A DNA stretch of 59,560 bases. Source: Paraburkholderia rhizosphaerae. GTDB lineage: Bacteria; Pseudomonadota; Gammaproteobacteria; Burkholderiales; Burkholderiaceae. This document shows, piece after piece, positions 50,905 to 59,483 of the stretch (position 1 is its first letter; the number at the start of each line of letters is the position of its first letter). The DNA lies in contig NZ_SORE01000034.1 in NCBI RefSeq assembly GCF_004366595.1, forward strand, positions 1 through 59,560, in the 5' to 3' direction. Below the pieces are notes generated by a model that saw only the letters and a program-made list of their open reading frames with translations, was not told the DNA's origin and did no database searches. The position numbers were made by a program, and so were the translations under genes.

Positions 50905-52389
50905 ATGGGTCATCTTAAGACTGACATTGCACTCGGCGTGGCTGTATTTATTCTGGACTTCGCCGCGTGGCGTATTCTGGGGAGCAGGTTCGAGCGCACA
51001 CGTTTGTTGGTCCGGTTCGCGTCATTCGTCACGCTCACCGCGGTGTTGCTGGGCGCAAATCTGAACCCGTTCGAGCCTGCGCCTCCAGGTCCTCGGTTCG
51101 TCTATTTCTTTTCCCGGTTTGTTGAGCTGCTCTGGTGGTTTCACCTTGCCATCGTGGCATCGTCGACTCTCGCGAGCAGGGCGTTACCGCGCGCATGGAT
51201 CCGCGAACAACTGATCCGCGACATCATCCGGGCGGTGATTTTCGTTGGTGCCGGGGTTGCGGCGATTGCGCACGTGCTGGAACTGCCGGTGCGAGGCCTG
51301 CTTGCCACGTCGGGCGCGGTGGCGGTCGTGCTGGGCCTCGCCGTACAGAGTACGTTGAGCGACGTCTTCTCAGGCGTCGTGCTGAACGCGACGGAACCGT
51401 TCGAGATAGGCGATTGGGTATTCATTGGCGAGATTGAGGGAGAGGTTATCGAAAGCAATTGGCGGGCAACCACGCTGATGAATCCGCACGGCAATACCGT
51501 GGTGATTCCGAATAGCGTGGCGGCAAAAGCGAACATCGTGAACCAGAGCCGCCCGGCGCGTGTACACGGTTTGTCGCTATTGCTTGAGATCGCACCTGAC
51601 GAGCATGCTGGCCGGATTGTCGAAGCACTGACGCACAGCGCGATCGGTGCCACCTGCATTCTCGCATCTCCGGAACCCCGCGTTAAAGCACTGCGTGCGA
51701 CACCGCACTCGATCCAGTACGAACTGGTCGCGTTCGTCGACGATCGTTCAACCAAGAGTCATGCGCGCAATGTGCTGCTCGATCTTGCGCAGCGTCATCT
51801 CGAAGCGGCGGGTATCAGGCTACGTCCGCTGGTCGGTGAGGCATCGCGTGTCAACGATACCGACTCCACGATGCGTCTTTTGCGTCGTGTGGAGATGCTC
51901 GACACACTCGGCGATGGACAACTGATGGAGCTCGCGAAAAGCCTTGAGGTACGCGACTTTCAAGCAGGCCAGGTCGTTCTGAGTTGCGACGGCGAGTGTA
52001 TGGAGTTGCACCAGGCGCTGCAGATCGTTGCGAAGGGCGTGACTTCGGTGACCGCCACGCGGGACGGAAGGGAAGTGGAAGTGCGCCGGATGTCGCCGGG
52101 CGATTCGATCGGTCAATCGGGCATCCTGGTCGGCACGAAGATCGACGGGACGATCCGGGCATTGACGGCCGTCACGATGCTGTTGTTGAGCAAGGAGACG
52201 TTGACGCCGGTTCTTCAGGAGCATCCCGAGATTGCGAGACGAATGTGTGGCCTGCTGGCGAGACAGATGGCGGTTGACGAATCGATTTTCGGCAGCCCGC
52301 CGGCGATGCCGCGACCATCGGGCGATTTCACGGACTGGCTGCTGGAAAGATTGCAGCTATTGCACGACTTCATCATTCGGGACCGGTGA
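50905..52389 (+). CDS. Mechanosensitive (MscS-type) channel with cyclic-nucleotide-binding-like domain
   Basis: 494 residues. Four or so N-terminal membrane segments lead into the MscS pore helix (GLLATSGAVAVVLGLAVQSTLSDVFSGVVLNATEPFEIGDWV) and the beta domain (IESNWRATTLMNPHGNTVVIPNSVAAKANIVNQS). From about residue 335 a CNBD/CAP-like domain follows (LRRVEMLDTLGDGQLMELAKSLEVRDFQAGQVV; RRMSPGDSIGQSGILVGTKIDGTIRALT). The phosphate-binding cassette is irregular: the usual conserved Arg is not in its normal place. So cyclic-nucleotide binding is doubtful. Similar bCNG channels respond weakly to tension. Inner membrane. Confidence 0.9.
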   Translation: MGHLKTDIALGVAVFILDFAAWRILGSRFERTRLLVRFASFVTLTAVLLGANLNPFEPAPPGPRFVYFFSRFVELLWWFHLAIVASSTLASRALPRAWIREQLIRDIIRAVIFVGAGVAAIAHVLELPVRGLLATSGAVAVVLGLAVQSTLSDVFSGVVLNATEPFEIGDWVFIGEIEGEVIESNWRATTLMNPHGNTVVIPNSVAAKANIVNQSRPARVHGLSLLLEIAPDEHAGRIVEALTHSAIGATCILASPEPRVKALRATPHSIQYELVAFVDDRSTKSHARNVLLDLAQRHLEAAGIRLRPLVGEASRVNDTDSTMRLLRRVEMLDTLGDGQLMELAKSLEVRDFQAGQVVLSCDGECMELHQALQIVAKGVTSVTATRDGREVEVRRMSPGDSIGQSGILVGTKIDGTIRALTAVTMLLLSKETLTPVLQEHPEIARRMCGLLARQMAVDESIFGSPPAMPRPSGDFTDWLLERLQLLHDFIIRDR

Positions 52390-52414
52390 AGTCCGCTATT
52401 GGAAGAGGTGGAAG

Positions 52415-52669
52415 ATGAAGACTGACTGCTTTCGTTGCATGGTCGCCATCGCGGGAATCGCGGCGGCAGTCATGTTTCTCGATCAGATGCGAAGCACCGC
52501 ACCCGTGATTTCAACGCCAGACATCAATGCGCAAGCCCCGATGAACGCAAGATACACGCGAACATCGTGTGCGCCAGGCAAGGCTGGCGCAACGTGCGGA
52601 TGCAGGTATCAAGCGCAAATAGCAGCATCCCGTCGAACGCTTAGTTCGATCCGGGGATACGAGCGATAA
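52415..52669 (+). CDS. Small hypothetical protein with N-terminal membrane segment
   Basis: 84 residues (MKTDCFRCMVAIAGIAAAVMFLDQM), ATG preceded by GAGGTGGAAG 25 bases after the MscS-CNBD stop. There is a hydrophobic N-terminus and a short Cys-containing tail (SCAPGKAGATCGCRYQ), so it may be exported. Its 3' end overlaps the RidA-like gene on the other strand by 29 bases. Coding status is moderately likely; no family recognised. Confidence 0.45.
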   Translation: MKTDCFRCMVAIAGIAAAVMFLDQMRSTAPVISTPDINAQAPMNARYTRTSCAPGKAGATCGCRYQAQIAASRRTLSSIRGYER

Positions 52670-53039
52670 CCTTGATTTCGAAGTCGAAACCGGAAAGGAA
52701 GGTTACGCCGACGGCAGTCCAGTTCGGCAAAGGTCCGTTGCCGAACGCGTTGATGCGAATGGGCTGCACGGCCTCGAACTGCGCCTTCAGGTCTGTGTGG
52801 AACGTGGTGACGTCGACGACATCGTCGAGCGTACAACCCGCCGCCGCGAGCACGGCAACGAGATTGTCGAAGGCAAGCTGAACCTGTTTGGCGAAATGGG
52901 GCTCGGGCGAGCCGTCCTCGAGGCTGCCTACCTGCCCGGACACAAACAGCAGATCGCCTGCACGGATAGCCGGCGAATAGCTATGGTCTTTGTAAAGAGC
53001 TTGCCGGGCGTTCGGGGAAATGACTTGTCGGCTGGTCAT
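52641..53039 (-). CDS. RidA/YjgF-family protein lacking the catalytic arginine
   Basis: 132 residues with the Rid fold: YSPAIRAGDLLFVSGQVGSLEDG, FDNLVAVLAAAGCTLDDVVDVTTFHTDL and FEIKVIARIPG. In RidA deaminases the C-terminal motif is P-A-R-S-A-V, with Arg essential for imine hydrolysis. Here it is P-N-W-T-A-V, with W107 in that place. So it belongs to the divergent Rid subfamilies with unknown activity and should not be assumed to be a 2-aminoacrylate deaminase. Confidence 0.88.
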   Translation of the reverse strand: MTSRQVISPNARQALYKDHSYSPAIRAGDLLFVSGQVGSLEDGSPEPHFAKQVQLAFDNLVAVLAAAGCTLDDVVDVTTFHTDLKAQFEAVQPIRINAFGNGPLPNWTAVGVTFLSGFDFEIKVIARIPGSN

Positions 53040-53631
53040 GATTTGCTCCGTGAAAAGTGAGGCGGCGGTTGACCATCAGCCACCGCAGTGAAAATGCCTG
53101 ACCTAACGATCTGGCTCGACAACCTTTGGCCTTGCGGGTTTTGGGGCACTGAGCACATCTAATGTGTTCGTGCCTGTAAAAGATAACGTCGGGAATGGTC
53201 ACTCAATTCTAGGACCACGATGACCGTTGTCCACGGCGTTGAAGTACACCGTTGCTATACGTCGGTATGGACGAATTCCGGGCAAGTGTTGCTGCGTGCG
53301 ATCAGCACGCGTGCCACAGCGATAGAAAAGATATACCCGTTGAGTTTTGTATGTCCGGGACCGAACACATACTATTGTCCGGCAGAGCAGCCCCCCACCG
53401 CTACCGCATTAGCCAACGACAAATCCACGTGACCAATCGCGGGTGTGATCTATCGCACGTCCGTATTACGTTGGTCTACACCGAACGTGGAGCCTTGCCG
53501 CGAGAATCCGCGCGGCCTCAAGCGTTTAACCGTACTTCAACTTAGGGTGGTGGGTGGCGAGCCATCTCCGGGGTTTGCGCCGGAGTGTTGCGTCCCGCTG
53601 CCGTTCATCGGAACACCATGGAGATTCTGTA
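53040..53631. other. Intergenic region with element B copy 2
   Basis: About 590 bp between the divergent RidA-like and lactonase-like genes. Element B lies at 53232-53273. Short plus-strand frames (53220-53432, 53252-53545) are not convincing as genes. Confidence 0.45.
53232..53273. promoter_or_regulatory. Dispersed element B, copy 2
   Basis: CACGGCG, GAAGTACA, GTTGCTATAC and GTATG as in 30977-31022, with ATAC-N4-GTAT at 53257-53268. It lies about 360 bp before the lactonase-like gene and 190 bp before the RidA-like gene. Confidence 0.45.
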
Positions 53632-54747
53632 ATGGAAAGACGTCAGTCGAGTTCTCTGTTCTGGTTTCGCGGTGCGATCATCACGTTCGCTCTCTTTGCA
53701 ACAATGGATAACGCAGCACATGCGGACTCCGAGACCGAATCTAGCGGTGCTGTCTATGTTTTATCTAACCAGCCCTCCGGGAACTCCGTTCTAGTCTACT
53801 CACGGTCCGCAAGCGGCAACCTCAAATTCGAGGCTTCCTACCCGACCGGCGGCAAAGGGGCGGGCACGGGAACCGATCCTTTGGGCTCGCAGGGTTCTTT
53901 GACGCTTGGCTCGGGCTACCTTTTCGCCGTGAATGCGGGAAGCAACGATGTGTCGATGTTTGCGGTCGACGGAACGCGGTTGACGCTGCTCGACCGGGAG
54001 CCTTCCGGTGGGCAAATGCCCGTAAGCGTCGCCGTAAAGGGATTCGACGCATACGTGGTGAACGCCGCCGGCCGTGAACCGAATATCAATGGCTATCTGA
54101 TCGATGCGTTCAGAAGGCGTCTCGTACCGCTGCCGAACTCGAGGCGAGCTCTAGCGGGTGGCGCTAATGCTCAACCGGCGCAGGTCGGTTTCACCGCGGA
54201 CGGCGACGAGATACTCGTCACTGAGAAAGGAACGCAGCTCATCGATACGTTCAAGGTCGGCGTGCCCGGTTATACGACGGGCCCGCGGAAGCATCCATCA
54301 AACGGCGTGACACCCTTCGGGTTCTCTGTCACTAATCGCGGCTATGACATCGTCGCTGAAGCGGGTTCAGGAACAGTGTCTTCCTATGAAGTCGAAGACA
54401 ACGGGCACCTCACGACGATCAGCAGGTCTGTCCCGTTGGGACAAAATGCGCCATGCTGGCTTGTTACCACGGGCGATGGCCGCTTTGGCTACACGGCAAA
54501 CGCCGGCAGCCAAACGATTAGCAGTCTGAAGATCGGTGCGGATGGTACAACCCGCGTGCTGAACGCGACAGCCGCAGCGCTGACTGCGCCGTTTGATCTC
54601 GCGCTCACCAAAAACAGCAAGTTCCTGTATGTGCGCGAAGGAAACGGCGCCATCACCGGCTTTCGCGTTTCCGCTGACGGTACGCTCAGCCCAATTGGGT
54701 CTGTGACTGGACTACCCGCGGGTGCGCAAGGAATCGCCGCGCGCTGA
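53632..54747 (+). CDS. Exported lactonase-like beta-propeller protein
   Basis: 371 residues from ATG 53632 (MERRQSSSLFWFRG), GGAG upstream. Signal peptide with likely cleavage at AAHA-D. Seven-bladed propeller of the 6-phosphogluconolactonase/YkgB-lactonase (cycloisomerase 2) type: VYVLSNQPSGNSVLVYSR, YLFAVNAGSNDVSMFAVDG, FGYTANAGSQTISSLKIG and FLYVREGNGAITGFRVSADGTLSPIG. Its export signal argues against a pentose-phosphate role; periplasmic substrate unknown. Confidence 0.87.
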   Translation: MERRQSSSLFWFRGAIITFALFATMDNAAHADSETESSGAVYVLSNQPSGNSVLVYSRSASGNLKFEASYPTGGKGAGTGTDPLGSQGSLTLGSGYLFAVNAGSNDVSMFAVDGTRLTLLDREPSGGQMPVSVAVKGFDAYVVNAAGREPNINGYLIDAFRRRLVPLPNSRRALAGGANAQPAQVGFTADGDEILVTEKGTQLIDTFKVGVPGYTTGPRKHPSNGVTPFGFSVTNRGYDIVAEAGSGTVSSYEVEDNGHLTTISRSVPLGQNAPCWLVTTGDGRFGYTANAGSQTISSLKIGADGTTRVLNATAAALTAPFDLALTKNSKFLYVREGNGAITGFRVSADGTLSPIGSVTGLPAGAQGIAAR

Positions 54748-55047
54748 GGTTGACTGTGCGAAGGGGCCGTCGATAGCCCCGCAACGGTTCCGGGCCGCCG
54801 CTGCCGAGAGTTCCACCTCGCCCTGCGGATACGGGGCCGACTACCCGTAGAAGAACCCGTAGGGCCGCACCTGATCCGCGACCTTTGAAGCCGGCGCACG
54901 TGCAAGCAGCACCGGCCCGCCACGCCCCGTTCGCGTGGCGTCCGGGTTGCCTGATCGTCGCGCTGGCGTTGTCCAGCTCGAGCGGGTGACGAATTCAATA
55001 CGGCCTACGTTACATCACGCTTGCATCGTCGGACGCGACCGATCCAA
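54748..55047. other. Intergenic region, 300 bp
   Basis: GC-rich, no supported gene. A minus-strand frame through here is Arg-rich shadow sequence. No terminator with a T-run is visible for the two converging genes. Confidence 0.35.
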
Positions 55048-55308
55048 TCAAAACGACGGGCGCACGACTGACAGCGAATAACGACCCATGTTCATCTCGG
55101 CCATTTGATGCGGCAACAGGCCGGTCCGCTTGGCATCGTTTATCGCGGCTTGTGTCTGAACGGCTTGATCCGGATATCGATAGGTCATCTGCTGTTGTGT
55201 CATCTGTGCCCTTACGTCGTCGTTGATCGATGGCGGCGTGGACTGCGCGAACGCAAAGGCAGACGGAATGGCCAGCAAGCTTGCGACGATGATCTGCGGG
55301 ATTTTCAT
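55048..55308 (-). CDS. DUF4148 domain protein, exported
   Basis: 86 residues (MKIPQIIVASLLAIPSAFAFAQ), with GGAGAG upstream of ATG 55308. A signal peptide is followed by the short DUF4148 motif near the C-terminus (AAINDAKRTGLLPHQMAEMNMG). These small periplasmic proteins are abundant in Burkholderia and have no known function. Confidence 0.82.
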   Translation of the reverse strand: MKIPQIIVASLLAIPSAFAFAQSTPPSINDDVRAQMTQQQMTYRYPDQAVQTQAAINDAKRTGLLPHQMAEMNMGRYSLSVVRPSF

Positions 55309-55949
55309 GACTTTCTCTCCGGAAGGATCTGCTGCGTTCGATCTCGTATGCATCTGACGATTGAGTGTAGTCGTTCCGTTGCTCGAGAATGAGCATCGCT
55401 GGCGAGATTCATTGTTGCGGGTTCCTGCTCACGTGCGTTAGACGACACTGGCTCGCCCGTCTCCACGCTCAGCGTTTTCATCACCGGCGGCGGGAAGCCG
55501 CGCAGATCGAAGCCCGTTCCCCGGATTGCGCAATAGGGGTGCCTTTAATCCGGATACACCGGATTCGACAGGGTGCCTGCTCGCTTAAAACGGAAGAAAA
55601 ATGAAGGTAACGTCCACCACCGACGCCATCCAGATCATTCCCGTCTGCTAACTGTCAGATGACAAAACAGACGGAAATATGACGCGACAATGTCATTGAA
55701 GACGTGCACCACTCACCTGCACCGAAAATGGCCTTCGAACACCACACGGAGTGCTTCGATATACGAACGGAATATTGACCGCCGTTCCAAGGTTTAATCT
55801 AATTAAGACTGGGAAACCGCGAATGTCGACGACGGGCGATGTGTGGATTGGGCGCGACTATCTCGTTGTGAGCCCTGATCGCCTTGTTTTCGTCATAGCG
55901 TATTGCAGACGACGCCATTTATTGATTCTCACCATATGTCAGCCTCCGG
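55309..55949. other. Intergenic region with diverged promoter element A
   Basis: About 640 bp; contains element A copy 4 (55755-55803) in plus orientation. No coding sequence is supported. Confidence 0.45.
55755..55803 (+). promoter_or_regulatory. Promoter element A, copy 4 (diverged)
   Basis: TTCGATATACGAACGGAA replaces TTCATATACCAATGGAA of the other copies. It is followed by -35 TTGACC (55775-55780), 17 bp and TCTAAT (55798-55803). It lies about 150 bp before the DUF2818 gene. Confidence 0.45.
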
Positions 55950-56219
55950 ATGTTTATTCTCGCATTGGCTCTTTCGCTTGCTAATCTGCCGTTCGTCACT
56001 AATAGGGCTTTCGGCATTGTTCCGCTTCGGCAAGGTAAGCGGTTCTGGGTCTACATAACCGAATCCGCTTTGACTTATGCAGTTCTTGCCGTGATTGCTT
56101 ACTCGCTTGAGGCCCGGCTGGGTGTCGTATTTGTCCAGAACTGGCAATTCTACGCCATCACGGTATCGCTGCTCACCGTGTTCTCGTTTCCGGGTTTCGT
56201 GTGGCGGTTCCTTTTGTGA
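55950..56219 (+). CDS. DUF2818 family membrane protein (orphan copy)
   Basis: 89 residues with three membrane segments: LALALSLANLPFVTNRAFGIVPL, ALTYAVLAVIAYSLEARLG and WQFYAITVSLLTVFSFPGFVWRFLL. These match the DUF2818 pattern (LPFxNxRxF, EARxG, FYAITLxLFxVFAFPGFxxRxL). The family member usually sits at the end of the nuo (complex I) gene cluster in Burkholderiales. Here there are no nuo genes, so this is an orphan paralogue. The ribosome binding site before ATG 55950 is weak. Confidence 0.7.
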   Translation: MFILALALSLANLPFVTNRAFGIVPLRQGKRFWVYITESALTYAVLAVIAYSLEARLGVVFVQNWQFYAITVSLLTVFSFPGFVWRFLL

Positions 56220-56763
56220 CGTCGGTATTGCGCAACCACTATCGACTGATCTTCATAAGACGCTCGACTCTCTCGACCTCGACACCTCCGATTGCGCCCA
56301 TCTGATTGAGATCGTCCAGCGGATGCCGGATGGCTGTCGCCACTTTCAATTCGCTCGCGCGGATCAGCGGGAAGGCAATTACTCTCGTGCGTCCCGGCGC
56401 TCGCACCCCCATTTGCCCGATGTCTGAACGGGCGAGCGCTGCTGATTGCTGCGCTCTCGTCCGCGCGAAGGTATTCCCCTGCCCAAGGGCTCCGCAGCCA
56501 TGCAGGAAGCACGGACCGCATCGTCTGGTTGATCCTTTTCGGCGTCTTATTGAGTAAGGCTAGCCTCGAAATCGAGGCAGAGGAGGCTTAAAGTGGAAGC
56601 TCTTAAACCCCTGACGAAAGAGGCATAACTTGAGCCGCTTCGTGCGCAGACGTTGACTTCTTGCCCGTCGAGTAAGCCGTTTTGCCGGGCCCGCATCGCA
56701 TCACACACTCTGATGTTGCAACGCACCTCATAAACGTTCACGACAATACGAGAGTATCGACTT
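56220..56763. other. Intergenic region between DUF2818 and the hydrolase gene
   Basis: About 540 bp. It includes the short palindrome at 56563-56578. The frame at 56150-56521 on the minus strand looks like shadow coding. No gene supported. Confidence 0.4.
56563..56578. terminator. Palindrome GCCTCGA-AA-TCGAGGC
   Basis: Perfect 7-bp arms separated by two bases. It lies in the spacer about 190 bp upstream of the alpha/beta hydrolase start. It could be an operator or the stem of a weak terminator; there is no T-run. Confidence 0.3.
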
Positions 56764-57534
56764 ATGACTGCACAAACCTTCGAATTTCACGGAGCGCGAG
56801 GCGACCGGCTTGAGGGCAAACTGGATTTGCCGGACGGCCAGCCGCAAGGTTGGGCCATACTTGCCCACTGCTTTACGTACGGCAATGACAGTCGGGCTGC
56901 CAATCGCCTGGCAAGCGCGTTGGCCGCTCGTGGTATCGGCGTGTTGCGCTTTCATTTTGCCGGATTGGTAAATAGTGGACGAAGCTTTACCGACACGACT
57001 TTCGCCGCCGATGTGGAAGACCTGGTAGCGGCCGGCGACGCGATGACCAGAGACGGCAAGTCACCCTCCATTCTCATCGGCCACAGCCTCGGTGGCGCGG
57101 CCGTCTTGATGGCCGCGGGCGAGATGCCGGGCATTCTTGCGGCGGCCACGCTGGGTGCGCCCTTTGATGTCCGCCATGTTCTGCAACAGCTTGAGCTTCA
57201 AAGCTCTCACACTGTTGATACACGTGGCGATGCGGAGGTACTGCTGGCCGACCGACCGCTCGCAGTGCGACAGAGTTTTTTCGGCGATCTGACGCGTCGC
57301 GAAATGGCATCGCGGATCGCCCGGTTGCGAATTCCGCTGCTGGTGCTGCATTCGCCGCTAGACGAAGTGGTGGATATCGAGAATGCCGCGCACATTTTTA
57401 CGGTCGCGATGCACCCTAAGAGCTTTATTTCTCTCGACAACGCTGACCACTTTCTCTCGGGCCGAGCAGATGCAGACTATGCTGCAGCGAGGATATCCAT
57501 ATGGGCCAGCCGGTGTCGGGATGCAGAACGTTAA
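56764..57534 (+). CDS. Alpha/beta hydrolase (OsmC-associated type)
   Basis: 256 residues. Catalytic triad visible: S108 in GHSLGG, D200 (LHSPLDEVVD) and H229 (NADHFL). ILAHCFTYGNDSRAANRLASALAARGIGVLRFHFAGL is the oxyanion/strand segment seen in hydrolases that are fused to, or neighbours of, OsmC peroxiredoxins; here no OsmC domain follows. Probably an esterase or thioesterase of unknown substrate. ATG 56764 has no strong ribosome binding site. Confidence 0.87.
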   Translation: MTAQTFEFHGARGDRLEGKLDLPDGQPQGWAILAHCFTYGNDSRAANRLASALAARGIGVLRFHFAGLVNSGRSFTDTTFAADVEDLVAAGDAMTRDGKSPSILIGHSLGGAAVLMAAGEMPGILAAATLGAPFDVRHVLQQLELQSSHTVDTRGDAEVLLADRPLAVRQSFFGDLTRREMASRIARLRIPLLVLHSPLDEVVDIENAAHIFTVAMHPKSFISLDNADHFLSGRADADYAAARISIWASRCRDAER

Positions 57535-57736
57535 ATGACGGCTGCCGGGCGTAAACAGAAAGCGCCGATGTACCGCATCCGTCGCGTTCCTTAAGCGTCA
57601 TGCGGTTGCGAAGGGTATGGATATGCCAGGTGGAGTATGCCGTCATGCGGCAGAGGACGACGCACGTGAGAGCGTGCGCGTCCGCCGTGCGACAGTGGCA
57701 TGCGGCCGGCGTGCGATACCGATCACAATCAGCGTC

Positions 57737-58915
57737 TTACACCGGTTCGACGGGTTGCGATTGTTTTGGCGGCCGCGATTTCATTCCTGCAGCGATGACA
57801 AGCCAGCACAAAACAAGCCCCGAACACGCGTAAAACACCGCGCTCGATCCATCGATTTTCAGCAGCCAGCCACCGATCACACCACCAAGCGCGAGTCCGA
57901 TCGACTGCGTGGTGTTGTAGACGCCCATCGCAGCCCCCTTGCGGGTGCCGGGCGCGAGCTTCGACACCATCGACGGCTGCGACGCCTCGAGAATGTTGAA
58001 GCCCAGAAAATAGACGAACAGGATCGCCGCGACGATCGCTATGGTATGCGGTGCAGCGCCCAACAGTAACTGGCCGATCAGGATAAGCGCAATCGCACTG
58101 ACCAGTACCGTTTTCATCTTGCCGCGCTTTTCGGCCACGATGATCGCGGGAACCATCATCACGAACGACAGCGCCATCACCGGTAGATACACCATCCAGT
58201 GCGAACGCACCGGCAGGCCGTTCGCTTCGAGAATGCGCGGCACGACCAGAAAGAGCGCGGTCTGCGTCGCATGCAGCACCAGCACGCCGAAATTGAGCCG
58301 CAGCAACTCGACGTTGTGCAGCACCTCGGCGAACGGCGCGCGCACATGCACCGGCTTCGGCGTGTCGGGCACGCCCCACAGCACGACGCCGACCGCCAGC
58401 ACGGAAAACACGCCGATCAGCGCGAACAGGCCGCTCATGCCGACCCAGTGAAACACAATCGGCGCGCCGATAATCGCGACCGCGAACGAGATGCCGATAC
58501 TGCCGCCCACCATCGCCATCGCTTTGGTGCGATGTTCCTCGGAAGTCAGGTCCGCGATAAACGCGATCACCGCGGACGACACCGCGCCCATCCCCTGGAT
58601 CACCCGGCCGACGATGATCCACGTCATGTCATGCGCGAGCGCGGCAACGAAGCTGCCGAGCGCGAAAATCAGCAGGCCGGTCGCGATGACGGGCTTGCGG
58701 CCCACCTTGTCCGACACCCAGCCATAAAAGATATACAGCAGCGATTGTGTGACGCCATACGCGCCGAGCGCGATACCAACGAGCAGCACGTTGTCGCCGC
58801 CGGGGATCGTCTTCGCGTAGACCGAGAACACCGGCATGATCATGAACAGCCCGAGCATGCGCAACGCGAAGATCGACGCAAGCGCCATGGTCGCGCGCAA
58901 CTCGGACGCGCTCAT
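57737..58915 (-). CDS. MFS transporter (YajR-like drug:H+ antiporter)
   Basis: 392 residues from ATG 58915 (MSASELRATMALASIFALRMLGLFMIMPVFSVYAKTIPGG), twelve membrane segments. Motif A is GWVSDKVGRKPVI in the loop between helices 2 and 3; GRVIQGMGAVSSAVIAFIADLTSEEHRTKAM follows. It matches the transmembrane part of E. coli YajR but lacks the C-terminal ferredoxin-like YAM domain. Substrate unknown. The frame is open to 59098, but the family starts here. Confidence 0.9.
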   Translation of the reverse strand: MSASELRATMALASIFALRMLGLFMIMPVFSVYAKTIPGGDNVLLVGIALGAYGVTQSLLYIFYGWVSDKVGRKPVIATGLLIFALGSFVAALAHDMTWIIVGRVIQGMGAVSSAVIAFIADLTSEEHRTKAMAMVGGSIGISFAVAIIGAPIVFHWVGMSGLFALIGVFSVLAVGVVLWGVPDTPKPVHVRAPFAEVLHNVELLRLNFGVLVLHATQTALFLVVPRILEANGLPVRSHWMVYLPVMALSFVMMVPAIIVAEKRGKMKTVLVSAIALILIGQLLLGAAPHTIAIVAAILFVYFLGFNILEASQPSMVSKLAPGTRKGAAMGVYNTTQSIGLALGGVIGGWLLKIDGSSAVFYACSGLVLCWLVIAAGMKSRPPKQSQPVEPV

Positions 58916-59483
58916 GCGTGGGGAAGTGACAGACGGATTACGCACTAGCGGTTTGACTAAGTGGGTGCGCGGTGCGGACACAAGGGGGGCGCAGCGCAGG
59001 TTACGAACGAAGCAGGTACGCATCAACTGTGTCGTCGGCACATTGCAGTAAGCCGGCCGCGCACGATCACGTAGCAGCGGTAAAAAACACAGGGGCATTC
59101 TAGTTCAAGTTTTCTCGCGGAGCTTGTATGAGGCTGGAATCGCAGGCGTGCCGGTGTTCTGAAGCGAGCCATGCAGTGCACGGGCATGCGAACTTGCCCT
59201 GTGTCACGTTGATGTTTGGCGAGATCGCATCGTTGTGAAGGCGATTTTCTGCAGGCCAAAATGCATGGATCGCCCGCGTCGATTACGATCGGAAACAGCA
59301 CAGAGTTCGCAGGCGAGGTGTCGGATGCGTGAGGTTACGAGGCTGGTGTATCGTTGTCGTTCATCCGGCCGGGCAAAGTGATCAGCCGACGCGGCTGCTC
59401 TTTCTCGCTTGGGCTTGCGCCGGATTTTCCTTTTGACGAACGATAGTCCGCAGCCCAGATGGCATGCGGCGCACCTGGACCTG
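58916..59483. promoter_or_regulatory. Divergent intergenic region between the MFS gene and hemF
   Basis: About 570 bp without a supported gene. It should contain the promoters for both genes; I cannot identify a clear -35/-10 pair. Confidence 0.4.

Noticed and set aside
54489..54998. 169-codon minus-strand frame overlapping the lactonase-like gene
   Set aside because: Arg/Pro/Ser-rich antisense sequence; the overlapping plus-strand gene is clearly real.
58199..58948. 249-codon plus-strand frame opposite the MFS gene
   Set aside because: Composition (Arg, His, Gln, Asp) is typical of antisense to a membrane-protein gene; no start site.
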